Positions 51,111 through 58,817 of a stretch of DNA of 64,000 nt are shown here, piece by piece. The stretch lies in NCBI GenBank assembly GCA_964343195.1, contig CAYFIR010000015.1, positions 1 through 64,000 of the forward strand, given 5' to 3'. The notes beneath the pieces were generated by a model. That model ran no database searches and was not told the DNA's origin. It worked only from the letters and a program-made list of their open reading frames with translations. Position numbers and translations under genes: made by a program. The stretch is from CAYVAP01 sp964343195. GTDB lineage: Bacteria; Bacteroidota; Bacteroidia; J057. Each line of letters opens with the position of its first letter. The stretch's first letter is position 1.

Positions 51111-53573
51111 TTAGTTGTTGAGAGAGGCTTCCAGTTGGGAAAGGCGCGCTTCGAGGCTGCGCAGTTGCTCGACTTCGGTTTTCAGCGCTTCGATCTCGGC
51201 CTGCTGGGCTTCGATCAGCTGCTGCTGCTCCTGCACGGCCTTGATGGCCACGATGCCAAAGCCGCTATAGTCGAGCGTATAGTAGGACTCCCGCTCGCTG
51301 TTGGGGTCGGGGCGGCGCACCAACTCGGGGAAGAGCGGCTCCACTTCCTGGGCGAGGAAGCCCAGGTATTGGCGGCCCTGCGCATCCTGCTTGTACTGGT
51401 ACTGACTGGGCCGCAGCTGCATGACCCGGTCCATGACGGAGGGCATGGCAACGATGGCGGTCTTGAGACGGGCATCGGAGAGCGCCGTATAAATACCAGA
51501 AGCGTCGTCAAAGGTGCCTTTTAGCCCATTGTGATAGAGGCCAAGGTATGCGTCACCCCTCACCCACCATTCCCAGTCATCTCCATTAGTATTTTCGAGG
51601 TCTATGCCATAAGCTCCAGTCTGGACCACTTTCAGGCGATAACCACCTGGATCGTTGCCTCCCAAGACAGTATTGCCATTTTTGAGCATGGTGAGGGCAT
51701 TGGAGCGGGCATTATCAGCGGTGCCATTACCGATCACAAAAAGGCGGTCAGTGGCTACGAAGGAGGTAGCACTAGGGTTACTGGCATAATCGTTGTATGT
51801 ACCGAGCATTATTTCTCCATAGGATTGAGCCAACAGATTTTCTCCACCCAGAATCGTGCTATAATTACCCAAGACCCGGTTATCTGAACCTCCGGCTATA
51901 ACAGATCCGTCTCCTTGGGCCCAATTCCTTTCTCCTCCTCCGACATAAGACTCGTTTCCTTCGGCCGTATTATCTTTTCCTCCTCCGACGGTGGAATAAA
52001 GGGCTGAGGCTTCATGGTCGCGCCCACCCCCGACAAAGGCATAGTCCCCAGATGCGAGATTTCCTACCCCCCCACTTACCGTGGACCCAATGTTTGAGGC
52101 CGAATTATTGTCCCCCCCACTTACGGTAGACTCATTTCCCTCGGCCTTATTATCTTTTCCCCCTCCTACGGTGGAATATAGGGCTGAGGCTATATTGTCG
52201 CGGCCGCCGGTTACCGTGGAATAAACCCCCACGGAGGCCTGGTTCCACTGGGTGCCGGTGACATTTCCTACCCGAAACGCCGCCTTCTGCGGGACCCACA
52301 TCAGGCGGGTACCTGCACCTGTAGCCGGTAGGTCACCGCTATAGCCAGGGACATAATCCCCCTTGAAGACCAGTTGCCCTCCTTTATACAGGGTCATGGC
52401 GTTGGAGCGGGCACTGGAATCGGTACCATTTCCGACCACGAAGAGGCGGTCGGCCGCATCAAAGGTGGTGGTACTTTGGGGCGTATATGTTTCGGCATTG
52501 AAACCCAGCACGGCTTCGCCGTAGGAAGCTGCCTGGTTATATTCTCCTCCCCCGACGAAGGAATAGTGCCCCGAGGCGGTATTGAAGTCCCCTCCCCCGA
52601 CGAAGGAATAGTGCCCCGAGGCGATATTGTAGTCCCCTCCCCCGACGAAGGAATAACTCCCAGAGGCAATATTATCGGAGCCCCCCCCGACGAAGGAAGA
52701 CTCGCCCGAGGCGGTATTACCTGCCCCTCCCCCGATGAAGGACCAAATTTGCGAGGCGGTATTCGCTTGCCCTCCCCCGACGAAGGACCTTTCCCCAGAG
52801 GCGGCATTATCTCGCCCCCCCCCGACGAAGGAAAAGTCCTCCGAGGCGGAATTGTCGAATCCCCCCCCGACGAAGGAATAAAAATCCGAGGCGGCATTAT
52901 CTCGCCCCCCCCCGACGGCGGAAGTAAAACCCGAGGCGGTATTATTGACTCCCCCAGCAACGCTGGAGTATGCTCCAATAGAATCCAGGTCCCACTGCGT
53001 GCCGTTCACATAGCCCACCCGGAAGGCCGCTTTCTGTGGTACCCACATCAGACGTGTGCCCGCGCCACTGTCGGGGATGGCGCCGCTGTAGTTGAAGACA
53101 TAATCGCCTCGCATCAGGACCTGTCCATCTTCGAGGTGCAAGGCTGCCTGGGGGCTGGCGGTACCAAGGCCGAGGTCGCCGTCCGGGTCCAGCACCATGG
53201 CCTCGTTGCCATCCACATCAAAGCGGATGGTGTTGTCGTTGGGGCCTTCCTCGACCTGGATCTGGGTGTTGCCATCGGCATCGGCGAGGCGGTCCAGATT
53301 TCCGGCAACCAGCTCGGTCCATCCGCTGGCGGCGTGGAACCAAAAGGACTGGGTGTCGGTGTCATAGACCAGCAGGCCGGTGGCGGGACTGCTGATGGCG
53401 CTGCGCTGGAGGCTGGTCATCCGGGGCACGAGCATGCCCTGGGTGGTGGACTCTACGTCCAGCATGGCGCTGGGGTCGGGACTGGTTCCGGTGGCATTGA
53501 TGCCCACCGACTGGGCGGGCAGCTGCATGGCGGCCATGAGGCCACAGAGGAAGAGAAAAAGTATTCTTTTCAT
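51111..53573 (-). CDS. YadA-head-like adhesin with S74 chaperone C-terminus
   Basis: An 820-residue surface protein, start ATG 53573 (MKRILFLFLCGLMAAMQLPAQ, signal peptide). After a SVGINATGTSPDPSAMLDV start typical of trimeric beta-helix proteins in Bacteroidota come two modules, each opening with GTRLMWVPQKAAFRVG, followed by YadA-like head repeats of 15 residues (SFVGGGxxNxASGxY; ten and nine copies), then an xxAxxRLFVxGNGT link. The C-terminus is a peptidase_S74 (endosialidase-type) intramolecular chaperone: LSDARLKTAI, FLAQEVEPLFPELV and a coiled coil ending SQLEASLNN, which trimerises and is cut off. The repeats carry G-runs, which could allow slippage. It is presumably a trimeric cell-surface fibre binding other cells or surfaces. 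It has no T9SS tail. Confidence 0.9.
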   Translation of the reverse strand: MKRILFLFLCGLMAAMQLPAQSVGINATGTSPDPSAMLDVESTTQGMLVPRMTSLQRSAISSPATGLLVYDTDTQSFWFHAASGWTELVAGNLDRLADADGNTQIQVEEGPNDNTIRFDVDGNEAMVLDPDGDLGLGTASPQAALHLEDGQVLMRGDYVFNYSGAIPDSGAGTRLMWVPQKAAFRVGYVNGTQWDLDSIGAYSSVAGGVNNTASGFTSAVGGGRDNAASDFYSFVGGGFDNSASEDFSFVGGGRDNAASGERSFVGGGQANTASQIWSFIGGGAGNTASGESSFVGGGSDNIASGSYSFVGGGDYNIASGHYSFVGGGDFNTASGHYSFVGGGEYNQAASYGEAVLGFNAETYTPQSTTTFDAADRLFVVGNGTDSSARSNAMTLYKGGQLVFKGDYVPGYSGDLPATGAGTRLMWVPQKAAFRVGNVTGTQWNQASVGVYSTVTGGRDNIASALYSTVGGGKDNKAEGNESTVSGGDNNSASNIGSTVSGGVGNLASGDYAFVGGGRDHEASALYSTVGGGKDNTAEGNESYVGGGERNWAQGDGSVIAGGSDNRVLGNYSTILGGENLLAQSYGEIMLGTYNDYASNPSATSFVATDRLFVIGNGTADNARSNALTMLKNGNTVLGGNDPGGYRLKVVQTGAYGIDLENTNGDDWEWWVRGDAYLGLYHNGLKGTFDDASGIYTALSDARLKTAIVAMPSVMDRVMQLRPSQYQYKQDAQGRQYLGFLAQEVEPLFPELVRRPDPNSERESYYTLDYSGFGIVAIKAVQEQQQLIEAQQAEIEALKTEVEQLRSLEARLSQLEASLNN
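51816..52220 (-). repeat. Second block of 45-bp coding repeats (9 units)
   Basis: Nine units of 15 codons (consensus STVxGGxxNxAxGxx) in the adhesin. They are less alike at the DNA level than the first block. The pair ASALYSTVGGGKDN-K/T-AEGNES occurs twice, four units apart, showing internal duplication. Confidence 0.85.
52518..52967 (-). repeat. First block of 45-bp coding repeats (10 units)
   Basis: Ten units of 15 codons (consensus SFVGGGxxNxASGxY), period 45 bases, in the adhesin. On the plus strand each shows CCCCGACGAAGGA. Runs of eight or nine C occur at 52681-52688, 52815-52823, 52861-52868 and 52905-52913 (G-runs in the coding strand). The middle units are closely alike, so copy number and reading frame could change by slippage. 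Confidence 0.9.
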
Positions 53574-53617
53574 AGTAAACAGAAAATGGGGTGAAAAAAC
53601 GGACGGGTTGCTGGGAT

Positions 53618-53829
53618 AAAGGTCAGATGCGAGGGCTTCCGACTCCTGCACGTATTCCCCATCTTGGCGAAAATCCTAGCACATATTTTGCATCTCCGCC
53701 TTTCGGAAGCTCAAAATCAACTGACGGTAAGCCACTTACAGCTTTCACCTGGCGGGTAGCCAGATTCCTCCACCAAGGGGCGACGAAAGGAGTTGGCATC
53801 CCTCAGAAAGCCAATAAGCCAGCCTGCTG
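53618..53829. repeat. 211-bp direct repeat, copy A
   Basis: Copy A of a ~211-base direct repeat whose other copy is at 54707-54919. Shared landmarks in order are GCGAGGGCTTC/ACGAGGGCTTC, the 45-bp element, GGTAAGCCACTTACAG, CACCTGGCGG, TAGCCAGATTCC and CTCAGAAAGCCAAT. The two copies differ by scattered point changes. It lies immediately upstream of the adhesin start and past the stop of the 53871 gene. Confidence 0.85.
53649..53693 (-). promoter_or_regulatory. Shared 45-bp upstream element, copy 1 (adhesin)
   Basis: Contains ATTCCCCAT (53654-53662), then AAATCCTAGCAC (53671-53682) and TATTTTGCA (53684-53692). It lies 76-120 bases upstream of the adhesin ATG at 53573. The same blocks in the same order recur before three other secreted-protein genes (54738-54782, 58569-58614, 60646-60690). 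Copies 1 and 2 lie inside the direct repeats, but copies 3 and 4 stand in otherwise unrelated sequence, so the element itself is conserved. Confidence 0.75.
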
Positions 53830-53839
53830 GCAGGCTGGC
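53818..53839 (-). terminator. Hairpin after the 53871 gene, weak terminator
   Basis: GCCAGCCTG (53818-53826) pairs perfectly with CAGGCTGGC (53831-53839) around CTGG. On the minus strand TTATTGGCTTTC follows. It is 32 bases past the stop of the gene at 53871, so it may end that transcript before the adhesin promoter. Confidence 0.45.
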
Positions 53840-53870
53840 GCATCTTGAGTACGATCGTATGGAAGCTCCT

Positions 53871-54671
53871 TTACTCCACGAAATCAATTAACATCCGGAC
53901 TTCAGTCCGTACCAGGGTACGGGTCCCGTTAATACGGTCTTCCGCCACACGGTCGCTCAGGTCGGGGTGAACGGCCTCCCAGGCCGCGCTTTCGTCCTGG
54001 TCCATATCCGCCCAGCTGTCGTAGAAATCGAGAGTAGAAGCCTGATACGGGAGGTCATCACCCCGAGGGAGGACCAGGGCCGTGATCATCCATCCGGCTC
54101 GGGTACCCATCTCTACGCTCTTTTGGTGGACAGGCTTGACCATGTTCATCTCCATGTCCAGCCAGGCATCCCAGCCATTTGCTGGAATCCGCATGAAATT
54201 TTCCACTTCGATCCGGGGACGTGTATCACCCGTACGCATCACTACATCGTAGGCTGTCCAGATTTCGGCTTTGACGATCTCACGGTACATTTCCGCCTGA
54301 TCGGCCATTTCAATTTCTTCCTGGCTCAGTCCCTTGGTCGCCCTTGCCCAGGTTTCCTCGGTCAAGCCTTCGCGAAAGTTAAGCGCATCCCAGTTCTCGA
54401 CTTTCGTGATGGTGATGTAGTCATACTCCGTATGAGTGCCCCTGGGGTACAGGACTTCTTGTAGGTCCCAGCCGGAGATTAGCCCCATCTCCAGACGGTT
54501 TTGGTGAATTTTTTTCCACACTGCCTCACATTCGAGGTATTGCTGGCCCATACCGGGCTTCACTTTCATGTACTCCACGAGGGCGTACCCCTGGTCTTCC
54601 TGAGCGAAGCTGCTGCCTGGCAGCAAACAACCCAAAAACAGCAGGCTAAAGAGTTGGATCAATCGGTTCAT
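53871..54671 (-). CDS. Exported protein of unknown function (two similar halves)
   Basis: A 266-residue exported protein with signal peptide MNRLIQLFSLLFLGCLLPGSSFAQ (in parts). The mature protein has two similar halves: YALVEYMKVKPGMGQQYLECEAVWKKIHQNRLEMGLISGWDL (first half, read in parts) and IEVENFMRIPANGWDAWLDMEMNMVKPVHQKSVEMGTRAGWMI (second). Each looks like a ferredoxin-like alpha/beta strand-helix unit of the NIPSNAP/dimeric alpha-beta barrel type. It has no T9SS tail, so it should be periplasmic or outer-membrane attached. It lies between the two copies of a 211-bp direct repeat and carries the shared element upstream. I cannot assign a function. Confidence 0.8.
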   Translation of the reverse strand: MNRLIQLFSLLFLGCLLPGSSFAQEDQGYALVEYMKVKPGMGQQYLECEAVWKKIHQNRLEMGLISGWDLQEVLYPRGTHTEYDYITITKVENWDALNFREGLTEETWARATKGLSQEEIEMADQAEMYREIVKAEIWTAYDVVMRTGDTRPRIEVENFMRIPANGWDAWLDMEMNMVKPVHQKSVEMGTRAGWMITALVLPRGDDLPYQASTLDFYDSWADMDQDESAAWEAVHPDLSDRVAEDRINGTRTLVRTEVRMLIDFVE

Positions 54672-54706
54672 CGTAATAGGTTAAATTGAAAAAATGTTGA
54701 TAGACT

Positions 54707-54919
54707 AAAGGTCGAATACGAGGGCTTCAATCATCTGGACGTATTCCCCATTTTGGCGGAAATCCTAGCACTCATTTTGCATCACCGCCTTTCTGAAGCG
54801 CAAAAGAAACTGATGGTAAGCCACTTACAGCCTTCACCTGGCGGATAGCCAGATTCCCCTGTCAAGGCGTGATGAAAGGAGTTGGTATTCCTCAGAAAGC
54901 CAATGAGCCAACCTGCCAG
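54707..54919. repeat. 211-bp direct repeat, copy B
   Basis: Copy B of the direct repeat described at 53618-53829, here directly upstream of the exported protein gene starting at 54671. The two copies flank that gene, so recombination between them would remove it as a circle of about 1.09 kb. Confidence 0.85.
54738..54782 (-). promoter_or_regulatory. Shared 45-bp upstream element, copy 2
   Basis: ATTCCCCAT, then AAATCCTAGCAC and ATTTTGCAT, in the same order and spacing as copy 1. It lies 67-111 bases upstream of the exported-protein ATG at 54671, at nearly the same distance as copy 1 from its gene. Confidence 0.75.
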
Positions 54920-55050
54920 CAGCGCTCGAAAATATCCAGGGGCACGGATGCACCCAACTGGGATAGGCGCACCTGCGGGGCGCATCTATAAGGCTATTCG
55001 AACACATCCTTGCAGACTGGCGCGTGAGGGGTGTCTGATGTCAGGGCGCC
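54920..55050. other. Spacer between repeat copy B and the T9SS gene
   Basis: These 131 bases follow the direct repeat and lie past the stop of the T9SS protein (55051). They are GC-rich. No gene, terminator or obvious repeat is seen. Confidence 0.5.
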
Positions 55051-58000
55051 CTACTTTACCATCAGGCGCATGCGGCCCACGCCACGGGTCCGGCGCAGCT
55101 CCAGGGTATAGATGCCCTCTGACAGGTGGCTCACATCGATGTCCAACCGATGGCTGCCTGCGGGCAGTTCCCGCTGTAGGGTCCATACCTGTCGGCCCTG
55201 CGCGTCGATGAGCTGCATATTCACCTGCTCGCTGCTGCGGAGTTCCAGTTGCAGGTGGGTGAGTGCATCCGCCGGGTTGGGGTACAGGCTCATCTGTAGG
55301 TCCGCCTGCAACTGCAACTGCACCTGAGGGGTGTAGCTCTCGTTCCCGTCCAGGTCGATCTCCTTTACACGGTAGTAGGAGCGCCCCATGTGAGGCGCGG
55401 GGTCCCAGGCTTCGTAGCTGCGGGCTCCCTGAGAAGAACCCGCGGCAGGAGTTCGCACAACCTCCTCGAAATGCACCGCATCGGTGCTGCGCTCCACCAC
55501 AAATTCATGGGTGTTTTCTTCCCAGGCGGTCTTCCAGCTGCAGCGCACCTGATTACCCACAGGCGCCGCTTCGAAGCCCAGCCACTCCACCGGGAAGGCC
55601 GTCGCATCTGTCACCGCCAGCCGAATGCCGTCGGACTCGTACAGGAGGGTAAGGACAAAACCGGGAATGGTGGGCAAGTTGGTTGCCAGGAATCCCGTTC
55701 CGGGATTGGTGGACATCAGAATCTGAAAGGTGTCGGAAACGAGCGGTAGCTCGGTGAGGACGATGTCCAACCCTGCCCCGGTATTGCTTGCCAGCCCATT
55801 GAAACGCAAGGTGTCATTGACGTCAAGCAGGGGGTCGATCTGGGCCACATAGGTGGCCGGTCCCAGATCCATATTTCCGTTTACGGTCAGGGCTCCCAGG
55901 CTGTCTCCCGGCGCAATGATTCCATCCAGGGTATTCCAATTGCCGGTCAGGTTGATCAGCCCGCTGCCAGCGAGCAGCCCTGAGTGATCGACACTGCCAG
56001 TGGCGGCATGATCCATGACGCCATGGACGTGCAGGGCTCCGGAGGTCTGGGTGAGGAGGGAGGCCTGGTTGGTGAAGCTTCCATGGCGCCGCAGCTCCAG
56101 CTCTCCAGCGTTGTCGAAGATCCCACTGCCCGCATTTCCATTGGTCAGCTGCCCCAGCGAGTCTACCACAAAGCGGGCACCGTCGAAGTTGTTTACCTGA
56201 AAGTCGTTCTGGAAGCTGCCATTGGGCAGGATCTCTACTTCAGCGCCTGCCAGGTTGTAGAGGTAGGAGTAGTTGGTGAAGGCGGCGCCAACGGCAATGC
56301 GGCCCCCGGCATTGTTGTCGATGATGTAGTGGTTGTCCAGCACGCCTTCCAGGACCTGTACTTCCCCGTCATTGACCAGGGTGCCGGTCGAGGTGTTTTC
56401 AAAGGTCGATTGGTAGCCAATGGTTAGCACACCGCTGTTGTTCACCTGAGCTGCGGCGCCCGAAGCGCCATTGGTTAGATGGGCGAGGCTGTCGATCTTG
56501 ATGGCCCCACCCTGTGAGTTCGATAGGGTGCCACGGTTGTCCAGCACGGTGCCGCTGGAATGAACCAACACCAGGGCGTTGGCATAGTTGATCAGGCTTC
56601 CCGTATTGATCAGGCTGTCCCCGGCTATATAGAGGTTGGCCCGATTAAACAACCCGCCAGAATTATCGATGTCGCCCACATTGATGATGTCATCCAGATT
56701 GCTGATGCTGCCAGCATTGGTGATGCGGGCGCCGGGTTGGTTTTCCAGCGTTCCTGATTGATTGGACAGCAGCCCCCCCAATTCGATGTGTACCTGGCCT
56801 TCGTTGCGCAGCAGTGAAGAGGAGTTGCCTAAAGAGGTGTTACGAAAAGTGGCCAAACTATCCACCTCGATCAGGCCTCCCGCATGGTTGTACAAAGAAC
56901 CTTGATTCTCAAATGTAGTTTGAGCCGCGAAGCTTACACCAGACTCCAGGCGCAGGATTCCGCCGCTCAGATTGTGCCACGATCCTCCATTTCGATGTAT
57001 CGCCGGACTATTAAGTGACGGGTCCTGGCGCATGTTTACCTGGCCGGCATTCGATAAATAGCCATCGTTATTGAGTAGACCGCTAATGGTGAGGCTGCTC
57101 CCCACGCGATTGTCCCACATCCCGTTGGGAAAGTTGACAAACGAACTACCAGTACCGTCAATAGATCCCCGATTGACAAAGGTGTCGTGGTTTTTTATGG
57201 TTGCAGAAGAAATGATTATGCTGCCCACATTCTCAAAGTCGCCCCAATTGACCAATTCATTGTAGACTGTCACATTGCTACCTGTGAGGATGCTGTTGGA
57301 ATTTTGCAGTATACCGACTGTAGCAGGCCCCAATACGCAAATTCCAGCATTCGTCAGAGACGTCATATTGCCACTGAGGTTCATGGTCCCACTACCACTA
57401 TTGGATGCGGTCCCAACGACAGTTCCACTAAAAGAGCCGTCATTATATAGGTTACCACTCACAGACCCACTGAAGGAAATACCACTCTGATTGAAAAGAG
57501 CTCCGTTTACACCGTAACCCAAATTGGTGTTTCCATAGTTATTCATGGTCCCTTGTAACCCGCCAGTTGCACTCCCATAATTGTCAAAGATTACAAACGA
57601 CATTGATCCCTGATTGGAACAATTTGCCCCAGCTTCATTCCGAAAGCTGCCACTTATAAAGCTGCTTCCGGCCGAACTTTCGTAATCTCCGTTATTGATC
57701 CAGTTATTATTATTAATGTAAGCGCCGCTGTCGTTGCGAAAATTCCCGTTATTGACAATGGTTCCGAGATTGTAAATCTCAGCTCCTGACACAAAGCCCG
57801 GTGAGATATAGTCACCCGAGATACGGAAGTTCACATCCAGAATAAGGCTGTCACCGCTCGCGACATAGATTTGTGCGCTGTCAGCCCCCCAATTTCCCCC
57901 CCCAAACAAACCTACAACACGGGTACGCGTCTGGAAGGTACCCGGTTGACCGATTTCCAGCCTACTCTGTGGTTTGAGCTGAAAGTTTCCCAATGGTGCG

Positions 58001-58416
58001 CCAGAATAAACCGTTGTATATATGGTAAATCGGGCTGGAATCCGAATTGTCCCGTAGTTTATCAACGATGCACTAGTGTAATAACCATAGTAGCCAGGAT
58101 GATTAATGTTAATGACTCCATAGTTGGTCCTGCCCCCAATGCGATACGCAAGATCCCCGTAAGGTCCATCCATGTTCACCACATCGTTAGGGCCGATCAC
58201 AGCCCCCGGCACTAATTCTGTACTATCTGTGTAATAGCCTACTGTAATGCCATTTACGATTATTGGGACTGAAAAATATTGATAACTCCAGCCATTATTC
58301 CAGGTATATGTCGTGGCCTCCAGCGAGGATAGGCTCCCGAACAAAAGGAGGAGAAGAATCCCCTTTTGAAGGGCCCCGGTGAAGGGTTGCAGCAGAGAGG
58401 AAATTGAAGTCGGCAT
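55051..58416 (-). CDS. Large secreted repeat protein with T9SS sorting tail
   Basis: A 1121-residue secreted protein; start ATG 58416 (MPTSISSLLQPFTGALQKG, with signal helix ILLLLLFGSLSSLEA). The frame opens 21 codons earlier. Most of the mature protein (to ~880) is a beta-helix built from loose N/G/S-rich repeats such as FNNQGSLYNHAGGLIEVDSLATF and LYNLAGAEVEILPNGSF, each with short strands and Asn/Gly turns, as in pectin-lyase-like surface proteins. Then comes a module beginning FPVEWLGFEAAPVGNQVRC with SYEAWDPAPHMGRSYYRVKEID, closely matching the same module in the protein at 49746. The end (SLYPNPADALTHLQLE...LSEGIYTLEL) is a type A T9SS tail. It is preceded by the shared element at 58569-58614. 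The role is probably adhesive or structural. Confidence 0.88.
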   Translation of the reverse strand: MPTSISSLLQPFTGALQKGILLLLLFGSLSSLEATTYTWNNGWSYQYFSVPIIVNGITVGYYTDSTELVPGAVIGPNDVVNMDGPYGDLAYRIGGRTNYGVININHPGYYGYYTSASLINYGTIRIPARFTIYTTVYSGAPLGNFQLKPQSRLEIGQPGTFQTRTRVVGLFGGGNWGADSAQIYVASGDSLILDVNFRISGDYISPGFVSGAEIYNLGTIVNNGNFRNDSGAYINNNNWINNGDYESSAGSSFISGSFRNEAGANCSNQGSMSFVIFDNYGSATGGLQGTMNNYGNTNLGYGVNGALFNQSGISFSGSVSGNLYNDGSFSGTVVGTASNSGSGTMNLSGNMTSLTNAGICVLGPATVGILQNSNSILTGSNVTVYNELVNWGDFENVGSIIISSATIKNHDTFVNRGSIDGTGSSFVNFPNGMWDNRVGSSLTISGLLNNDGYLSNAGQVNMRQDPSLNSPAIHRNGGSWHNLSGGILRLESGVSFAAQTTFENQGSLYNHAGGLIEVDSLATFRNTSLGNSSSLLRNEGQVHIELGGLLSNQSGTLENQPGARITNAGSISNLDDIINVGDIDNSGGLFNRANLYIAGDSLINTGSLINYANALVLVHSSGTVLDNRGTLSNSQGGAIKIDSLAHLTNGASGAAAQVNNSGVLTIGYQSTFENTSTGTLVNDGEVQVLEGVLDNHYIIDNNAGGRIAVGAAFTNYSYLYNLAGAEVEILPNGSFQNDFQVNNFDGARFVVDSLGQLTNGNAGSGIFDNAGELELRRHGSFTNQASLLTQTSGALHVHGVMDHAATGSVDHSGLLAGSGLINLTGNWNTLDGIIAPGDSLGALTVNGNMDLGPATYVAQIDPLLDVNDTLRFNGLASNTGAGLDIVLTELPLVSDTFQILMSTNPGTGFLATNLPTIPGFVLTLLYESDGIRLAVTDATAFPVEWLGFEAAPVGNQVRCSWKTAWEENTHEFVVERSTDAVHFEEVVRTPAAGSSQGARSYEAWDPAPHMGRSYYRVKEIDLDGNESYTPQVQLQLQADLQMSLYPNPADALTHLQLELRSSEQVNMQLIDAQGRQVWTLQRELPAGSHRLDIDVSHLSEGIYTLELRRTRGVGRMRLMVK

Positions 58417-58568
58417 GATAGAAAAAGATTTTAGTGGTGCGTGATGGCGCGTAGTCATTCTCCAGGTGCGGGACCCCACATCAGGGGATCCACTTCCTCG
58501 GAGAATAGGATTTCCTACGCATCAGGATCAACGCTTTCAAGCACCCGTTTTTCTGGGAGGATCACGTG

Positions 58569-58614
58569 CACGTATTCCCCATGTTGGGCGAAAATCCTAG
58601 CACATATTTTGCAT
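58569..58614 (-). promoter_or_regulatory. Shared 45-bp upstream element, copy 3
   Basis: CACGTATTCCCCATGTTGGG (58569-58588) is followed by AAAATCCTAGCACATATTTT and GCAT; one extra G makes it 46 bases. It lies 153-198 bases upstream of the ATG at 58416. The neighbouring sequence is unlike copies 1 and 2, so conservation is specific to the element. Confidence 0.75.
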
Positions 58615-58685
58615 CCGGGGAGAAAATTATGGGTTAATGGGCTGGTTTTTAGGGGTTTGTGTATTGCATGGCGAAAATTGTATTT

Positions 58686-58785
58686 GGCTCGCCAAAAGCC
58701 CCATCAGGGCTATAAAAACAGCGGCTACCCAGAGGAGGGTAGCCGCCAAAGGAACCGGGATAAGGCGCGGTTCCTTTGGCGAGCC
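58686..58785. other. Overlapping inverted repeats, possible RNA switch or double terminator
   Basis: Three inverted repeats share arms. GCGGCTACCC (58721-58730) pairs with GGGTAGCCGC (58737-58746). CGCCAAAGGAACC (58744-58756) pairs with GGTTCCTTTGGCG (58769-58781), 13 perfect pairs. GGCTCGCCAAA (58686-58696) pairs with TTTGGCGAGCC (58775-58785). The second and third share the right arm, and the first and second share 58744-58746, so the structures exclude one another. Confidence 0.6.
58711..58746 (-). terminator. Terminator after the metallopeptidase
   Basis: The perfect 10-bp hairpin GCGGCTACCC/GGGTAGCCGC with a 6-base loop (58721-58746) is followed on the minus strand by TGTTTTTATA. It lies 72 bases past the metallopeptidase stop, a standard intrinsic terminator. 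Confidence 0.8.
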
Positions 58786-58817
58786 CAGCCCTAAAGGTTT
58801 CTCACACCCGCAGGGGG

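Larger units (their letters stand above)
58417..58817. other. Spacer with leader structure, terminator and shared element
   Basis: This 401-base minus-strand spacer between the metallopeptidase and the large T9SS protein holds the terminator at 58711-58746, further overlapping inverted repeats at 58686-58785 and copy 3 of the shared element. It contains no gene. Confidence 0.6.

Noticed and set aside
52518..52967. Regular short repeats suggesting a CRISPR array
   Set aside because: The period is 45 bases without constant repeats and unique spacers, and it translates to YadA-like head units in frame. No cas gene is nearby.
52374..53594. Long plus-strand open frame with SPDEG/PRGGI repeats
   Set aside because: It is the antisense shadow of the adhesin's 45-bp coding repeats. 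The adhesin strand has a signal peptide, known domains and a chaperone tail, while this frame has neither.
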